Shown here: one piece after another, positions 5,335-5,474 of the stretch
How positions within the stretch are numbered: position 1 is the stretch's first letter
How the letters are laid out: every line of letters starts with the position of its first letter
Source: JAKLKS01 sp964370855
Lineage (GTDB): Bacteria > Planctomycetota > JAJSAM01 > JAKLKS01
Reading direction: 5' to 3'
Assembly: GCA_964370855.1 (NCBI GenBank)
Contig: CAYJMF010000200.1
Coordinates: forward strand, 1-5,474
DNA: 5,474 nt
Position numbers and translations under genes: made by a program
The notes under the pieces: generated by a model
Seen by the model: the letters and a program-made list of their open reading frames with translations, nothing else
What the model was told of the DNA's origin: nothing
Databases searched by the model: none

Positions 5335-5474
5335 CCCCGGAGAGTACCAGAGCCCCGCGGGGGGATTCCATTTCTGGTGGACCGCCCAAAATAAACCCCC
5401 CCCCAATTGGGGGGGGGGGGGGGGGGGGGGCCCCGGGGCCGCCGCGGGGGGGGGGCGCCCCCCCCCCCCCGCCC
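5335..5474. other. 3' end: small-ORF upstream region, then poly-G/C
   Basis: Bases 5335-5395 are of normal complexity and would hold the promoter of the small minus-strand ORF, though I see no clear boxes. From 5396 the sequence is 9 C, AATT, then 22 G (5409-5430), followed by further G and C blocks to the end. This palindrome-like homopolymer pattern mirrors the one near the left end and is probably sequencing or assembly error. I see no gene in it. Confidence 0.6.

Noticed and set aside
5072..5389. 105-residue minus-strand reading frame near the right end
   Set aside because: It is antisense to the end of the 4133 gene and overlaps the small basic ORF in another frame, with no recognisable motif.
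1..5474. tRNA, rRNA or known riboswitch
   Set aside because: I saw no tRNA cloverleaf motifs (such as GGTTCGAATCC-type arms with matching stems), rRNA signatures or familiar riboswitch cores on reading both strands.

Overview
The window is very GC-rich (clearly above 70% by eye, with third codon positions almost all G or C). It carries six confidently or fairly confidently coding genes and one plausible very small one. The likely source is a high-GC Gram-negative bacterium that makes menaquinone by the futalosine pathway, for example from Acidobacteriota, Planctomycetota, Myxococcota or a related uncultured lineage. MqnC points to the futalosine route, and a TolR/ExbD-like anchored protein points to an envelope with an outer membrane. 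No marker fixes the phylum. Both ends dissolve into long G and C runs, which look like contig-end sequence error, so the window is probably one whole short contig.

Layout. (1) 1-227: a possible scrap of an upstream gene, a poly-G/C block and a short leader. (2) 228-2954, plus strand: a tight four-gene operon of mqnC, an MqnE-like gene without its iron-sulfur motif, moaD and moaE. The first three genes overlap by 4 nt at each junction (GTGA), and moaE starts 2 nt after moaD. (3) 2955-3056: convergent intergenic space filled by an 85-bp perfect-armed inverted repeat. (4) 3057-3980, minus strand: a phosphofructokinase-fold protein whose key catalytic positions are altered. (5) 3981-4132: a divergent control region with a candidate promoter for the minus-strand gene and two hairpins in the leader of the plus-strand gene. 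(6) 4133-5176, plus strand: a membrane-anchored protein with a Pro/Lys/Glu-rich linker and what looks like two tandem TolR/ExbD periplasmic domains. (7) 5177-5334: a GC-rich hairpin between convergent genes, then a 32-residue, extremely basic minus-strand ORF. (8) 5335-5474: low-complexity end.

How the genes work together. The operon joins a late futalosine-pathway enzyme (MqnC) with both subunits of molybdopterin synthase (MoaD and MoaE), so menaquinone and molybdenum cofactor supply may be co-expressed, as would suit anaerobic or microaerobic respiration. The most notable feature is that two separate genes, the MqnE-like one and the PFK-like one, keep the fold signature and an intact reading frame while losing catalytic motifs. 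Both are candidate pseudoenzymes. The MqnE-like protein, sandwiched between mqnC and moaD with coupled starts, is the best candidate for something undescribed.
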